NCBI RefSeq assembly: GCF_003217495.1
Contig: NZ_QJSW01000016.1
Span: 50,798-114,797, forward strand
Origin: Paenibacillus barcinonensis
GTDB lineage: Bacteria; Bacillota; Bacilli; Paenibacillales; Paenibacillaceae
Direction: 5' to 3'
DNA length: 64,000 bases
Below the pieces are notes generated by a model. That model was given only the letters and a program-made list of their open reading frames with translations, searched no databases and had not been told where the DNA came from. Position 1 is the stretch's first letter, and the number at the start of each line of letters is the position of its first letter. A program made the position numbers and the translations under genes. This document shows positions 52,410-61,214 of the stretch, piece by piece.

Positions 52410-53312
52410 TTATGCTTTTACCGCCCCAAGCGTCATGCCACCCACAAAGTATTTTTGCAGGAATGGATATACGATCAGAATCGGAACCGTTACAACGATA
52501 GTAATCGCCATCTTGATGGATTCCGGTGAAATTTGTGCCATCTGCTGCGCCATATCGTTGGCGTTCCTTCCGGCTCCTGAGCCCTGCTGTGTACTCTGCA
52601 GCACCTTCATCAGCTCATATTGGAGCGTGGTTAGATGTGCCTTCGAGCCATTGTACAGGTACGTATCAAACCAGGCATTCCACTGACCCACAGCCAGGAA
52701 CAAAGCAATGGTGGCAAGTACCGGCTTACACAATGGAAGAATAATGCGGTAATAGATCGTAAAATCATTGGCTCCGTCCAGCTTGGCTGATTCCTGTAAG
52801 GCATATGGAAGACCATCAATAAATGAACGGATAATAAATACGTTCCAGGCACTGATCATACCAGGCAACACATATACCCAGAATGTACCGATCAGGTTCA
52901 GGTCACGCATTAGAATGTATACCGGGATCAGACCACCCGAGAAATACATCGTCAGCGCCAACGTTGTGGAAACAAATTTTCGAAGTCCGAAATCGGGTCT
53001 GCTCAGTGTAAAAGCGATCATGGAAGAACTAATCAGACCGAGCAACGTCCCCACAAGAGTACGCATGATGGAGATTTTCAAGCCTTGCAGCAAGCCGTCA
53101 TATTGAAATATAGTCTGGTAGTTCTGCAGCGTAAACTCGCGAGGCCACAAATAGATTCCGCCACGTACTGTATCGGCTGAGTTGTTCAGCGAGATCGCCA
53201 GTACGTTAAGAAATGGATAGAGTGTTACAACCAGCACCATGGTCATCGCGAGGATATTAAATATATCGAACACTTTATCGCCCCGTGTGGCATTGAATGC
53301 TTTGTTCGCCAT
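52410..53312 (-). CDS. carbohydrate ABC permease, LplC/YtcP type
   Basis: A 300-residue inner-membrane permease with six helices. The EAA loop that contacts the ATPase is ESAKLDGANDFTIYYRIILP (near residue 188). The C-terminus LQKYFVGGMTLGAVKA is the standard ending of this family. GGAGGGGGAG lies before ATG 53312. It pairs with the LplB-type permease, 15 bases upstream in the operon. Confidence 0.95.
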   Translation of the reverse strand: MANKAFNATRGDKVFDIFNILAMTMVLVVTLYPFLNVLAISLNNSADTVRGGIYLWPREFTLQNYQTIFQYDGLLQGLKISIMRTLVGTLLGLISSSMIAFTLSRPDFGLRKFVSTTLALTMYFSGGLIPVYILMRDLNLIGTFWVYVLPGMISAWNVFIIRSFIDGLPYALQESAKLDGANDFTIYYRIILPLCKPVLATIALFLAVGQWNAWFDTYLYNGSKAHLTTLQYELMKVLQSTQQGSGAGRNANDMAQQMAQISPESIKMAITIVVTVPILIVYPFLQKYFVGGMTLGAVKA

Positions 53313-53327
53313 AATGTCTCCCCCTCC

Positions 53328-54311
53328 CTACATGATGCTTTCTTTGGTGAATTTTTTGAACAAGCCGTTTGCCGTGAACAGAAGGATGATGCTGACAACC
53401 GAGTTGAATATACCGATCGCTGTACCATACGAGAATCGTCCCATATTCAAACCATAATTGAGTGCATAGAGATCAAGTACCTCAGAGTAATCTAACACCA
53501 GACTGTTCTGGAGCAGGAATTGTTTCTCGAAGCCGATGCTGATCAGATGTCCGATGGACATAATGAAAAGTACGGAGATGGTTGTCCGAATGCCCGGTAA
53601 TGTAATGTGCCACATCTGTCTGAAGCGGTTCGCACCGTCCACACGGGAAGCTTCATACAATTCCTGGTCAATACCCGTAATGGCCGCCAGATAGATGATT
53701 GCATTCCAGCCGGTTTCCTTCCACATATCCGAAGCGGTAACAATGTACCAGAATAAATTGCCCTTTGCCATGAACTGTATCGGTTGATCAATGATATTCA
53801 GTCCGATCAATAAATCATTGATGATCCCGCCGTCCGTAGATAACATCTTGGTGATGATCCCCGCGACAACAACCCAGGATACAAAGTGAGGAAGGTAGGA
53901 TACGGTCTGTACCGCACGTTTGAAGAACATACCTTTCATCTCATTCAGCAAGATGGCAAATATAATCGGTACGACAAAACCGACAATCAGTCCCATCAAG
54001 CTCATGGCCAGCGTATTCCGAAGCACCAGGTAGAATCGGTCATCACTGAACAATTCCACAAAATGTTTAAAGCCGACCCACTCCTGCTGTCCAAAAGATC
54101 TGGCCGGTTTATAGTTTTGGAAAGCCATCGTCCATCCCCAGAGCGGCAGATAGTTGAATACGAAAACCCACGCTACGAATGGCAATGACATCAGATAAAG
54201 GTACTTCTGTTGTTTCATTCTGTCCCAAACTCCGTTTCGCCGCTGCTTCAAGGGCGGTTTGGGGTTATTGCTTCTTTTCGCGGAAGCGGATTTCTTTGTT
54301 AGCGTTTCCAT
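53328..54311 (-). CDS. carbohydrate ABC permease, LplB type
   Basis: A 327-residue permease with a basic cytosolic start of about 35 residues, then YLYLMSLPFVAWVFVFNYLPLWGW and six helices. The EAA loop is YEASRVDGANRFRQMWHITLPG. It is first in the transporter operon, with GGAGGGGGAA ahead of ATG 54311, and lies downstream of the YesMN-type two-component genes. A cre-like site and an AAAACGTTTT palindrome lie in its promoter region. Confidence 0.95.
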   Translation of the reverse strand: METLTKKSASAKRSNNPKPPLKQRRNGVWDRMKQQKYLYLMSLPFVAWVFVFNYLPLWGWTMAFQNYKPARSFGQQEWVGFKHFVELFSDDRFYLVLRNTLAMSLMGLIVGFVVPIIFAILLNEMKGMFFKRAVQTVSYLPHFVSWVVVAGIITKMLSTDGGIINDLLIGLNIIDQPIQFMAKGNLFWYIVTASDMWKETGWNAIIYLAAITGIDQELYEASRVDGANRFRQMWHITLPGIRTTISVLFIMSIGHLISIGFEKQFLLQNSLVLDYSEVLDLYALNYGLNMGRFSYGTAIGIFNSVVSIILLFTANGLFKKFTKESIM

Positions 54312-54353
54312 CTCCGTTCCCCCTCCTCTGTTTTTATAAAACCATCATAATAT

Positions 54354-54368
54354 ATAGAGCGTTTTCAA
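54354..54368 (-). promoter_or_regulatory. cre-like site upstream of the LplB-type gene
   Basis: Minus strand TTGAAAACGCTCTAT matches the CcpA consensus at all but one defined position, about 43-57 bases ahead of the start codon. Confidence 0.5.
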
Positions 54369-54520
54369 AATACCATCTGGATTTTAGAGAAAATCATATA
54401 AAAATTAGATATCTACCTCTAAAATAAGACATTCTGCCGTTAAAATGAGTGATATTTAAACCTTGTTAGTATAACTAAATCTATATAAAGTAAAATTTCA
54501 ATTTTTTAATCCGAAAATCG

Positions 54521-54530
54521 AAAACGTTTT
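54521..54530. promoter_or_regulatory. AAAACGTTTT palindrome in the permease promoter region
   Basis: Third exact copy of the motif seen at 46499 and 50534, here within TCGAAAACGTTTTTTAGAAA, about 210 bases upstream of the permease gene. Confidence 0.45.
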
Positions 54531-54565
54531 TTAGAAATCGCTTGCTTCACATATCAGGCATTAAA

Positions 54566-54589
54566 AAAGAGACCTGTATAGGTCCCTTT
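54566..54589 (-). terminator. terminator after the response regulator
   Basis: AAAGAGACC (54566-54574) with GGTCCCTTT (54581-54589), one G-U pair on the minus strand, then a T-run. Confidence 0.82.
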
Positions 54590-54692
54590 AGTAACCAGGT
54601 GCGTAAAGTCTGCGATGCATAGTATGGACAAACCATTGTATATTCGGTAAGTACATGGACTATATTATGATGAGCTCCCGTACCATCGCGGG

Positions 54693-56300
54693 TTATTCAC
54701 CCTCATTGTCATGGTGATTCGTTTCGCTTCCTTGAGATTGCAATCTGGCCTGTTTATACGCTGAAGGGGATTCCCCTACATACTTCTTGAATTTACTGTG
54801 AAAATAGTCCACGTTCGCATATCCCACTCTTGCAGCGACCTGATGAACCTTTAACCCTTCGTCAAGCAGCGTTTTGGCTTTTTCGATCCGCACCTTGTCC
54901 AGAAAGGCGTTAAAATACTCGCCGGTATGGTTCTTGAACAATTTCCCCAAATAACTGCTGTTATAATTAAACACCTCGGCCAGAACCTCCAGCTTGAGAT
55001 TCTCACCGGGGTTACGCTGAATGAATTCGATCATCTGTTTCATCACCGTGTCCTTGCTGCCACCACCCATACGCTGAATCAGACGGTTCAAATGCTCTGC
55101 CGACATCGCTTTGAGATCAGCCATCGTCAGTTGATGGTATACCTCGTTAATCAGCACCGAGTGCTCCTGCATAATGGACTGCATCTGTTGATTGGCAGCG
55201 GCAAGCTTGTTGAAGGCAAGAGAGAACACTTGCGAAAATGCTGTTTTGACCGCCTGCTCTGTCCAATAATACGTAACCAGACGATCCTGCATCTCTCCCA
55301 GCACACGCATCACCGACTCACTGCTTCGTATATCCAGCGCATAATACAGCTTGTCTGCCAGTTCTACCTCGTCAGGCGCCTGCACACCATCCGCTTCCGC
55401 TATCGAATGGTGCTCATGCTCGCCTTGCGGAGAGATTCGGCCTTCCTCCCAGCGTTTGATCCGCTGCTCTGTGAACAGGAACCGCTCGGCAAGCAGGCTG
55501 TTAGCTTGTGTGTAAGACCTCGCAATCTCCGCAGTAGACTGCACAGGCTCGCCGGTAGCCGCATACATCTTCACATCCCACTCGGCAAGCAAGGCTCGCA
55601 ATTCGTCATAGAGGCTCTGTGACGTAGAAGCCTGATCCACCACCTCATGTGTTAACAGCCCCAGACCGGAATGGAATGAAAACACAATAGCCCGCTGCTT
55701 CTGATCAAAGGCTTCCACCAGCTTACGTTTCATTTCATTGCTCCGCTGCAGGTCAGGCGCTGCATGAATCTCCAGCAAAATGACCTGATACTGCGGCCAG
55801 TGCAGGCCAAGGCTATCTTCTTCACCACTACCTTCACCCTGAAGAGAGTCATACAGCAGCGCCTCAATCTGATGCTCCCGGTAAGCCGTATCTTCTCCCG
55901 CATAGCGAGCCAGCGTCTCCCGTTCCTGGTGAAGCTGCAGCGCAATCCGCTCCAGTTCCACAATGATCTCATCCTCATCAACCGGCTTCAGCAAATACCC
56001 GTCCACGCCAAAGCTGATTGCTTTTTTGGCATAATCAAAGTCAGCATAACCGCTCAGGATCAGAAAATGCGCATCTGGATGCTGCACGCGGAGCTGCTCA
56101 ATAACCTCCAGGCCCGTCATGCCTGGCATCCGTATATCAATAATCGTCAGGTCCGGCTTTATTTCATTGAAACAGGCGATGGCCTCTCGGCCGCTTCCGG
56201 CTGTAGCCATGACCTGAAAGCTGTATTTTTCCCAATGGATAATCGTTGTCAGTCCCTCGCGAATACTCGGTTCATCATCGACCAACAATACTTTATACAT
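54693..56300 (-). CDS. YesN-type response regulator with AraC DNA-binding domain
   Basis: A 535-residue regulator: receiver domain (1-120) with D8/D9, phospho-acceptor D55 and K105-type LLKPVDEDE; a central helical region (about 125-420); and a C-terminal AraC/XylS double helix-turn-helix (about 430-525) with FNYNSSYLGKLFKNHTGEYFNAFLDKVR and RVGYANVDYFHSKFKKYVGESPSAYK. AGGAGG lies 8 bases before ATG 56300. The start overlaps the end of the kinase gene by 8 bases. It probably activates the adjacent transporter operon when its sugar is sensed. Confidence 0.95.
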   Translation of the reverse strand: MYKVLLVDDEPSIREGLTTIIHWEKYSFQVMATAGSGREAIACFNEIKPDLTIIDIRMPGMTGLEVIEQLRVQHPDAHFLILSGYADFDYAKKAISFGVDGYLLKPVDEDEIIVELERIALQLHQERETLARYAGEDTAYREHQIEALLYDSLQGEGSGEEDSLGLHWPQYQVILLEIHAAPDLQRSNEMKRKLVEAFDQKQRAIVFSFHSGLGLLTHEVVDQASTSQSLYDELRALLAEWDVKMYAATGEPVQSTAEIARSYTQANSLLAERFLFTEQRIKRWEEGRISPQGEHEHHSIAEADGVQAPDEVELADKLYYALDIRSSESVMRVLGEMQDRLVTYYWTEQAVKTAFSQVFSLAFNKLAAANQQMQSIMQEHSVLINEVYHQLTMADLKAMSAEHLNRLIQRMGGGSKDTVMKQMIEFIQRNPGENLKLEVLAEVFNYNSSYLGKLFKNHTGEYFNAFLDKVRIEKAKTLLDEGLKVHQVAARVGYANVDYFHSKFKKYVGESPSAYKQARLQSQGSETNHHDNEGE

Positions 56301-58083
56301 GCTGGTTCCCTCCTGCTGGCAAGGTGAAAGAAACCTCTGTTCCTTCCCCGTACACGCTGTTAATCTGTAACCCGGCGCTTTCCCCGTACGTCAAAGTCAA
56401 ACGCTGATGCACATTGCGCATCCCGATCCGGCTTCTCTCCTCTTCCTCTGGACCACTGACAAACTGCAAGACCTCCGCAAGCCGTTCCGGCGTGATCCCC
56501 GCTCCATCATCCTTCACCTTCACTCGAACCATACCATCCTGCATACAGATGTGAATATGCACCTGTACCTGTCCTTCTTTGTTCTCCAGTCCATGCACAA
56601 TGGCATTCTCCACAATTGGCTGAATGATCAAAGGCGGGATAGACATCTTCTCCACCGCAGCGTCCAGATGAATCTCAAATGCCAGTCTGTCTCCATACCG
56701 GAATTTCTGAATTTCCAGATAGGAACGCACCATCTCCAGCTCCGCCCGGAACGTTGTTTTGCCGCTGCCAATCTCCAGACTCTTGCGCATCAGCTTGCCA
56801 AGTAGCCTGACAATATTCGCAATCTCCGCTTCCCCCTTGATATGAGCCTTCATGCGAATTGATTCCAGAGCGTTAAATAAAAAATGAGGATTAATCTGGC
56901 TGGCCATCATTTTCAGTTTAATCTCTTTCTGTGCGATTTCCAATTGGTTGTTCTGCTCGGTCGTCTCCACCACCTGAGTCATCAGCTCGTTAATACTTTT
57001 CACCATGTAATTAAACTGGCGTGACAATTGCCCAATCTCATCATTTCCGTCAATGCGGGAAGTAACATTCAGATCCCCAAGGGCCAGCTTGTTCAGATGT
57101 TTGCTGAGCCGGAGCAGTCGGTTCGAGGTCAGAAAAGAGATAATGTACACCAGCAGCAGCGCAATCACCAGCACAAGCGTAATAAAAATCATACCAATCT
57201 GGCTGATCTGGTTCGCATCCTTCACAATATTTTTGGTCGCAAATACCGAGATGACCTTCAGCTTGTTAAAGCTTGATCCGGGACCCAGTTCATCAATCAC
57301 AATATTGGAAGGCTCCCCTTGAAAATCTGCTTCAATCGTGCCCTTGGGCTGGCTCTGCAGATCTACGCCAAAATCAAGCTCGTCCAGCGTTTTACCGACC
57401 AGTTCGGTATTTTTGGCTGCCACAACATACCCCTGCTCATCCGTAATCAACGTCTCAAACTGCTCCTGACGCAGCAACCCGTTAAGCTCCTCCTGATTGA
57501 TTACAATCATCAGCACACCTTCGGTCTTATACTCGGCAAAAGGAACCTTACGCACCAGACTGAGCCGATGAACCGGATTGTCTTCCTTGCCAGGGATATA
57601 AAACCAGCCAATGCTCGTTGTTTTCAACGCCTCCTTGTACCAGTAACTCTCTTGGGTGCGCTCATTGACCGGGATAAACTCCAGATTGTTAATCAGGGTT
57701 GGATTGGTCGAGTAAAATCGAATGCCGGCAACTTCACGATACAGCCGCCGATACTCCTGAAAATCTTTATAAGCGAGGTATGCCGAGGTCAGCTCCACCA
57801 CACTCTTGTATCGCCGATTCACGATTTCCTTGAGATCGGTATTAAACATCAGCATATTGGAGATATCTGTGGGCACACGCAGCATCGTGGCGGTCTGGCT
57901 TTTGATTTTATCTACGTTGATGATGGTCTGCCCGATGGCATTATCCAGCGCCTGCTGACGAAAGTAACCGGTGACCGCAAGACCGATAATCAGGACTGGA
58001 ATCATGACAACAAGCACATAGGAAATAAGCAATTTATGCTTTATTTTGAGATTGTTTGAAATTCGAATCAGCCGTTTTAACAT
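56293..58083 (-). CDS. YesM-type sensor histidine kinase
   Basis: A 596-residue membrane kinase. The first helix (about 22-42) and second (about 295-318) bound an extracellular sensor domain of dCache type (about 45-290). A HAMP domain follows (about 318-370), then a coiled coil, the His-kinase box SQINPHFLFNALESIRM (His near 398) and an HATPase domain (about 480-590: IQPIVENAIVHGLE, VKDDGAGI, RIGMRNVHQRL). ATG 58083 has GGAAGG 7 bases upstream. Together with the overlapping regulator it forms the control unit of the oligosaccharide locus. A cre-like site sits just ahead of the start. Confidence 0.95.
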   Translation of the reverse strand: MLKRLIRISNNLKIKHKLLISYVLVVMIPVLIIGLAVTGYFRQQALDNAIGQTIINVDKIKSQTATMLRVPTDISNMLMFNTDLKEIVNRRYKSVVELTSAYLAYKDFQEYRRLYREVAGIRFYSTNPTLINNLEFIPVNERTQESYWYKEALKTTSIGWFYIPGKEDNPVHRLSLVRKVPFAEYKTEGVLMIVINQEELNGLLRQEQFETLITDEQGYVVAAKNTELVGKTLDELDFGVDLQSQPKGTIEADFQGEPSNIVIDELGPGSSFNKLKVISVFATKNIVKDANQISQIGMIFITLVLVIALLLVYIISFLTSNRLLRLSKHLNKLALGDLNVTSRIDGNDEIGQLSRQFNYMVKSINELMTQVVETTEQNNQLEIAQKEIKLKMMASQINPHFLFNALESIRMKAHIKGEAEIANIVRLLGKLMRKSLEIGSGKTTFRAELEMVRSYLEIQKFRYGDRLAFEIHLDAAVEKMSIPPLIIQPIVENAIVHGLENKEGQVQVHIHICMQDGMVRVKVKDDGAGITPERLAEVLQFVSGPEEEERSRIGMRNVHQRLTLTYGESAGLQINSVYGEGTEVSFTLPAGGNQHV

Positions 58084-58104
58084 ATCTGCACCTTCCGTCA
58101 TCTG

Positions 58105-58119
58105 TATAAGCGCTTACAT
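58105..58119 (-). promoter_or_regulatory. cre-like site in the leader of the sensor kinase gene
   Basis: Minus strand ATGTAAGCGCTTATA matches the CcpA consensus with one deviation and contains the palindromic core TAAGCGCTTA. It lies 22-36 bases before the start codon. Confidence 0.55.
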
Positions 58120-58241
58120 CCTTTGATGATCAGCAACAGTCCATGTTCGTGCCTGCGCATCCATCATACCACATGGTTACAGAGCCGTGAGCCCTTGTCA
58201 TACTTTATGTCGTATTTGCATAATGAATTTACCGGAAATCC

Positions 58242-58281
58242 AAAAGGGAAAGACACTCCCATCATTGGAAGCGCCTTTCCC
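58242..58281 (-). terminator. terminator of the amino-acid ABC operon
   Basis: GGGAAAG (58246-58252) with CTTTCCC (58275-58281) plus inner pairs, ending in TTTT on the minus strand. Confidence 0.82.
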
Positions 58282-58310
58282 TATCTTACATCACATTAAA
58301 GCTCTATATA

Positions 58311-58733
58311 TTAAGGACGCGGTGTGCTGACACCATTCAAAATCAGCTTCGGATGAATGTCTGCGCTCAGGGATGCGGACACCGCGCAGTACTTCTCTTC
58401 AGCCATCTGAATTGCTTTCCAGATCCGATAATCCGGGATGTCTCCATCCACCTTGAAGATCAGATCAATGGATGTGAACCCTTTGGGCATGTCCTCGCTG
58501 CGTGTGCCTTGGGCTTCAATCTCAATGGAATCAATTTTGTCCAGAAAAGCATCCAGAATCATCGTAATGTCGATCCCCATGCAACCGCCAAGTCCAGCCA
58601 GCAGCAGTTCCATCGGTGTTGCCCCTTGGCTGTCACCGCCATATGCCGCAGTAGCATCCATGCCTACCGCATACCCTGAAGGTCCTTCAGAGGTAAAGGC
58701 ACGTTTGCCTTTCCATACTGTCGTTACATTCAT
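58311..58733 (-). CDS. OsmC-family peroxiredoxin-like protein
   Basis: A 140-residue OsmC-fold protein. The two expected redox cysteines are present in GLGGCMGIDIT and EEKYCAVSASL, with the catalytic Glu/Arg region around GATPMELLLAGL. Such proteins reduce organic hydroperoxides or act in related thiol chemistry. AAGGAT lies before ATG 58733. It is 26 bases downstream of the ABC ATPase gene and shares its terminator, so it is cotranscribed with the transporter, which hints at a sulfur-containing substrate such as cystine. Confidence 0.88.
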   Translation of the reverse strand: MNVTTVWKGKRAFTSEGPSGYAVGMDATAAYGGDSQGATPMELLLAGLGGCMGIDITMILDAFLDKIDSIEIEAQGTRSEDMPKGFTSIDLIFKVDGDIPDYRIWKAIQMAEEKYCAVSASLSADIHPKLILNGVSTPRP

Positions 58734-58759
58734 GATGTTATCCTTCTTTCTCTATAATC

Positions 58760-59506
58760 TTAAAACTCGGTAATCTGCCGCAGGAACTGGCGTGTGCGTT
58801 CTTGTGCCGGATGTTCGAAAAAGGCCTCCGGGCTTGCCGTCTCCACAATGGAGCCATCCGCCATAAACACAATTTTGTTCGCCACATTACGGGCAAACTT
58901 CAATTCATGCGTCACAACCAGCATCGTCATGCCATCCTGTGCCAGCTCTTTCATCACCGACAGCACCTCTCCTACCAGTTCGGGGTCAAGAGCTGAGGTT
59001 GGCTCGTCAAACAGCATTACTTCCGGCTCCATCGCCAGTGCCCGTGCAATCGCTACGCGCTGCTGCTGTCCGCCGGATAAACGGGAGGGATAGGCATCCT
59101 GCTTGTCCGACAGGCCCACACGATCCAGCAAAAGTCGTCCGCGTTCGGCGGCTTCGTCCCGTTTTATTTTTTTCACCGTAACAAGGCCTTCCATCACATT
59201 GCCCAGCACCGTCTTATGCGGATACAGGTTAAACTGCTGGAACACCATGCCCGTCTGACGACGGATTTCCAGCACCCGGGCACGCTGAACGCGCAACGAA
59301 TCTGCACTGTTCACCACAATACCGTTCACTTCAATCTGTCCACCAGACAGCTGCTCCAGTCCGTTGAGACAACGAAGCAATGTGCTTTTGCCTGAGCCAC
59401 TTGGGCCCAGCAGTACAACAATGTCCTTGGCATCCACATGCATATCAATATTGGTCAGCACTTCATGATTCTGAAAACGCTTCGTCAGTCCAGTCGTTGT
59501 AATCAT
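58760..59506 (-). CDS. polar amino-acid ABC transporter, ATPase subunit
   Basis: A 248-residue ATPase: Walker A GPSGSGKST near residue 34, Q-loop GMVFQQFNLYPHKTVLGNVMEG, signature LSGGQQQR, Walker B EVMLFDEPTSALDPELVGEV, and switch His in VVTHEL. It resembles the cystine/polar amino-acid group (TcyC/GlnQ type). A GGGGGAGAG site precedes ATG 59506. It is in an operon with the permease (15-base gap), binding protein and OsmC genes. Confidence 0.95.
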   Translation of the reverse strand: MITTTGLTKRFQNHEVLTNIDMHVDAKDIVVLLGPSGSGKSTLLRCLNGLEQLSGGQIEVNGIVVNSADSLRVQRARVLEIRRQTGMVFQQFNLYPHKTVLGNVMEGLVTVKKIKRDEAAERGRLLLDRVGLSDKQDAYPSRLSGGQQQRVAIARALAMEPEVMLFDEPTSALDPELVGEVLSVMKELAQDGMTMLVVTHELKFARNVANKIVFMADGSIVETASPEAFFEHPAQERTRQFLRQITEF

Positions 59507-59521
59507 CGCTTCTCTCCCCCT

Positions 59522-60166
59522 CTAGTAAGCCCGGGCCAGCCGGCGCTCCACTTGCTCCAGAATGGCCGAGAAGCCGATGCTCATAATCCAGTAGATGACG
59601 CCGATTGCCAGGTAAAACGGCATGTTCTGCGCATACTGCGATACCAGAAGCTGTGCAGAACGCAGCAGCTCCGTAACACCAATCGCCGCCACCAGTGACG
59701 TTTCCTTCAGCATGCCGATAAAGGTATTGCCCATCGGTGGAATCGCAATGCGTACAGCCTGTGGGAAAATGATACGTCTCATTGCCTGAGCCGGCGTCAT
59801 ACCCGTCGCATATGCGGCTTCAGTCTGTCCTTTGGGTACAGCCTGAATCGCACCACGGAACGTTTCCGACAGGAACGCCCCTGCGTTCAAACTCAGCCCC
59901 AAACAAGCGGCTGTAAGCGATCCAAGCGTTACACCATAATCGACAAGCCCGTAATAAATAACGAATAATTGCACCAGCAGCGGGGTGCCCCGCATGATGG
60001 ATACATAAAATCTGGCGATCAGCCTTAACCACATCGGCCCTTTAAGTCGGGCAATAGCCACAAGCACTCCGATGATAAAGGCAAAAAACATGGAGATCAC
60101 CGTAACATAAAGCGTATAATAAGCCCCCTTCAGAAAGAAGGGGATATTCTCAAATACGAGTTCCAT
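59522..60166 (-). CDS. polar amino-acid ABC transporter, permease subunit
   Basis: A 214-residue His/Glu/Gln/Arg-type permease (HisM-like) with five helices. MRGTPLLVQLFVIYYG and the EAA loop EAAYATGMTPAQAMRRIIFPQAVRIAIPP (near residue 135) are diagnostic. A single permease gene implies a homodimer. It lies between the binding protein and the ATPase genes. Confidence 0.95.
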   Translation of the reverse strand: MELVFENIPFFLKGAYYTLYVTVISMFFAFIIGVLVAIARLKGPMWLRLIARFYVSIMRGTPLLVQLFVIYYGLVDYGVTLGSLTAACLGLSLNAGAFLSETFRGAIQAVPKGQTEAAYATGMTPAQAMRRIIFPQAVRIAIPPMGNTFIGMLKETSLVAAIGVTELLRSAQLLVSQYAQNMPFYLAIGVIYWIMSIGFSAILEQVERRLARAY

Positions 60167-60197
60167 GGATCAAACTTCCCTTCGCCCTGCCGGTTCA

Positions 60198-61070
60198 TTA
60201 TTGCGCAGGCTCTTCACCAAACCATTTTTTGAAAATGGTATTATACGTGCCGTCATCCTTCATGCCTTTCAACGCATCGTTCAGTGCTGCTACAAGCTCA
60301 GGATTGTCCTTACGCACTGCGATCCCTGCCTGGTCACTCTTGATGGCTTCGCCTACGGCTTTGATTTTGAATCCATTGGCATCCACAATCGGTTTCAGAG
60401 CATACAGGTTGTTAATTGTTGCATCAATTCGGCCTGCGTTCAGGTCCTTCAGGGAAGAAATAACATCATCATACGTTTTGATTGTAAAATCTCCGACTTT
60501 AGGCAGCACTTCATTGCGCAGGTACGTTTCATCGTTTGTACCCAAGCCTACACCAATCGTTTTGCCTTTGAAGTCTTCCAGCTTTGTAATATCGTTGTTG
60601 TCTTCTTTGACAATGATTTTGACCTGGTTTGTGATGTATGGATCACTGAAATCCAGCACTTTTTTACGATCATCGGTAATCGTCATCTGACTGATAATTG
60701 CATCCAGCTTTTTGGCTTGCAGACTTGGTGTCAGGCCGGAGAACTCCTGGGATACAAATTCCACCTTAACTCCGAGACGTTTTGCCACCTCACGTGCGAT
60801 ATCGGCATCAAATCCATCCATTTCCTTCTTGTCATTCAGGAAGTTATATGGACGATACGTACCCATCATACCGACCTTGATGACACCTGCTGATTTGATC
60901 TGCTCCAGCTCATTGCCGCCAGACTGTGCTGCATTGTTTGTATTGCCAGTGTTCGTATTCCCATTATCCGCAGCCTTACTGCCGCAAGCGCTTAGTACAA
61001 GCACAACCATGAGCAGAATAGCGGTGAGGGACCACCCTTTGCGAATTTTTGATCCATATGTGTTATTCAT
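60198..61070 (-). CDS. polar amino-acid ABC transporter, binding lipoprotein
   Basis: A 290-residue lipoprotein with signal end VLVLSAC (C29), an Asn/Thr/Gly-rich linker and a type II periplasmic-binding fold (family 3): IKVGMMGTYRPYNFLND, MDGFDADIAREVAKRLG, DAIISQMTITDDRKKVLDFSDPY. The binding-pocket segment DFSDPY and the GRIDATINN motif fit amino acids such as cystine, glutamine or arginine; I cannot separate these. First gene of the operon, 144 bases after the TetR gene on the same strand. Confidence 0.94.
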   Translation of the reverse strand: MNNTYGSKIRKGWSLTAILLMVVLVLSACGSKAADNGNTNTGNTNNAAQSGGNELEQIKSAGVIKVGMMGTYRPYNFLNDKKEMDGFDADIAREVAKRLGVKVEFVSQEFSGLTPSLQAKKLDAIISQMTITDDRKKVLDFSDPYITNQVKIIVKEDNNDITKLEDFKGKTIGVGLGTNDETYLRNEVLPKVGDFTIKTYDDVISSLKDLNAGRIDATINNLYALKPIVDANGFKIKAVGEAIKSDQAGIAVRKDNPELVAALNDALKGMKDDGTYNTIFKKWFGEEPAQ

Positions 61071-61214
61071 GACGTTAACTTCCTCTCATTCATCTTATGT
61101 TCTGTTGGTGATTCCATTATTCCCTGTGTCTGGCTTAATCATGTGAAGAAGTATGAATGTGCGTGCACCTTTTACCTTTTGGCGTGAAAATAAAACCACC
61201 GACCTTGCCGACAT

